From a virus: a stretch of DNA of 31,024 nt. Positions 30,158-31,024 of the stretch are shown here, piece after piece. The first letter of the stretch is position 1, and each line of letters opens with the position of its first letter. Position numbers and translations under genes: made by a program. The stretch spans positions 1-31,024 of the IMG/VR virus record IMGVR_UViG_3300037193_002711; one strand, written 5' to 3'. Below the pieces are notes generated by a model that did no database searches, was not told the origin of the DNA, and was given only the letters and a program-made list of their open reading frames with translations.

Positions 30158-30962
30158 CGAAGTCACCAATCCTTTTGTCGCACGCATGATCGCGGCGATC
30201 GCATGTGCAGAAATTATCGGGCAGAACTTGCGTAAGCACACTGGTATCCATCGCCGGATCGAGTATCCGCGCAGGACCGTTGTCCCTGCCCCACCCACCA
30301 TAAACCAGAAGCATAGGCACCTTGTACGCTATTGCCGCTGGCACCAACCAGCCAACCCCACCAATCACCCCTGCCGCCCCTCGCACCAACCCCATCAGCG
30401 CCTCCAAAGACAGCTCGCCGGAGTGATAGGTGATGTCGGCACGCGGAAGCGGATCGAGCGCCCACTCTCGGTTAGGAGACAGGTCCGCAACCGAAATGAC
30501 CGTGAAGTGCTTCGACGCAATGGCTGTCGCTGCCGCGAGGTAAGCGGGGTCCGGGTTGCGCGCGTCCGCCCGCCACTCTGCGCGGACGGTTGCCGGGCGC
30601 ACCACGACGTACGGGCGCCCCACCAGCGTCATGCGGAACGGCGGCAGGTCGAAAGTTCTAGCGCGGACGCCCAGCTCCGCCTCCAACGCGCTGAGCATCG
30701 AACCGGGGCGATTCACATAGTGAAGCGTCATGCGGGCCTTGTGGCGCAGCGTTGGAGGAACCGACCAGAGGCGAGGCTCGATCGCCTTGATGTTCTTCAG
30801 CTGCGTGCGCAGCATCGTCTCTGGTCGTAGCGGGTGCACATTCGGCAGATCGCTGTACAGCTGAGGCCAAGACGTTGACAGGTACACAGGCTCAGCCACC
30901 TCGCGCAAGACAGCGCGCTGGTAGATGTTGTCGCCCAGCCCCTGCATTCCGTCTATGATCAC
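30093..30962 (-). CDS. GT-B glycosyltransferase, heptosyltransferase (GT9)-like
   Basis: A 289-residue protein. The start is GTG 30962, five bases after a strong GGAGGAG; a GTG at 30995 is less well placed. The N-terminus QGLGDNIYQRAVLREV (7-22) matches the GxLGD loop of GT9 enzymes, and the C-terminal half has GELSLEALMGLVRGA (182-196), then GVGWLVPAAIAYKVPMLLVYGG, the nucleotide-sugar side of a GT-B fold. A Cys cluster (CTC, then C seven residues on) lies near the end. It would transfer a sugar to an unknown acceptor. In a late operon, virion glycosylation is a plausible role. Confidence 0.7.
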   Translation of the reverse strand: MIIDGMQGLGDNIYQRAVLREVAEPVYLSTSWPQLYSDLPNVHPLRPETMLRTQLKNIKAIEPRLWSVPPTLRHKARMTLHYVNRPGSMLSALEAELGVRARTFDLPPFRMTLVGRPYVVVRPATVRAEWRADARNPDPAYLAAATAIASKHFTVISVADLSPNREWALDPLPRADITYHSGELSLEALMGLVRGAAGVIGGVGWLVPAAIAYKVPMLLVYGGWGRDNGPARILDPAMDTSVLTQVLPDNFCTCDRRDHACDKRIGDFDVHARNWVDRLLARWKPSVVA

Positions 30963-31024
30963 GCCAACTCCTCCAACTTCACGCGCGGAAAGCACGTGAG
31001 CGCGCTCTCGCGCGTCGCATTGAG
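30959..31024 (-). CDS. C-terminal end of an upstream late gene (partial)
   Basis: A frame open from the window edge ends LEELA at TGA 30961-30959, overlapping the glycosyltransferase start (GTGA), the same coupling used elsewhere in this operon. Only 21 residues are visible, so the product cannot be named. The strong ribosome-binding site of the glycosyltransferase is inside it. Confidence 0.45.
   Translation of the reverse strand, partial: LNATRESALTCFPRVKLEELA

Noticed and set aside
1-31024. CRISPR array, tRNA genes, integrase, insertion sequences
   Set aside because: No regularly spaced repeats, cloverleaf-like sequence, recombinase or transposase motifs were seen on either strand.

Overview
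The window is part of a tailed double-stranded DNA phage or prophage (Caudoviricetes) with siphovirus-type morphology. It is GC-rich, densely packed and strongly biased to G/C at third codon positions, which suggests a high-GC host, probably a pseudomonad-, Burkholderia- or Xanthomonas-like proteobacterium; the host is an inference. No integrase, repressor, terminase, portal or capsid gene is visible, so a lytic or temperate lifestyle cannot be decided. The genome continues past both edges.

Layout: two convergent transcription blocks meet near 16.3 kb. The rightward block (1-16.3 kb) is the early, replication and metabolism arm. It has a DUF932 protein and small unknown genes (1-3.4 kb), then a metabolic cassette (3.5-7.9 kb): flavoprotein, ThyX-like thymidylate synthase, HAD phosphatase, DUF6378-like protein, short-chain dehydrogenase, VOC/glyoxalase-fold protein and MazG-like pyrophosphohydrolase. 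A replication core follows (7.9-13.2 kb): DnaQ-like exonuclease, a compact DnaE-type polymerase III alpha subunit, a VRR-NUC nuclease and an SNF2-type helicase. The arm ends with unknown replication-linked proteins, two small HNH/His-Me nucleases and a lipoprotein.

The leftward block (31.0-16.3 kb) is the late arm. Read in its own direction it has a glycosyltransferase and a methyltransferase, four head-tail joining and tail-completion proteins, tail tube, tail chaperones G and GT (with a clear -1 frameshift signal), a 1517-residue tape measure protein, a tail hub-like protein, an 829-residue tail protein with lectin-like modules, and a lysis cassette (coiled-coil membrane protein, holin, lysozyme).

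The most notable points are: two tandem 79-residue repeats carrying four canonical EF-hand loops inside the tape measure protein; an 84% identical 55-bp promoter/operator-like repeat in front of two genes 14 kb apart; a compositional patch in the polymerase palm; a metabolic cassette that may act on pyrimidine nucleotides; a glycosyltransferase-methyltransferase pair inside the morphogenesis operon; and recurrent intergenic hairpins followed by a near-identical ribosome-binding leader. All functional calls come from reading the sequence by eye; no database search was done.
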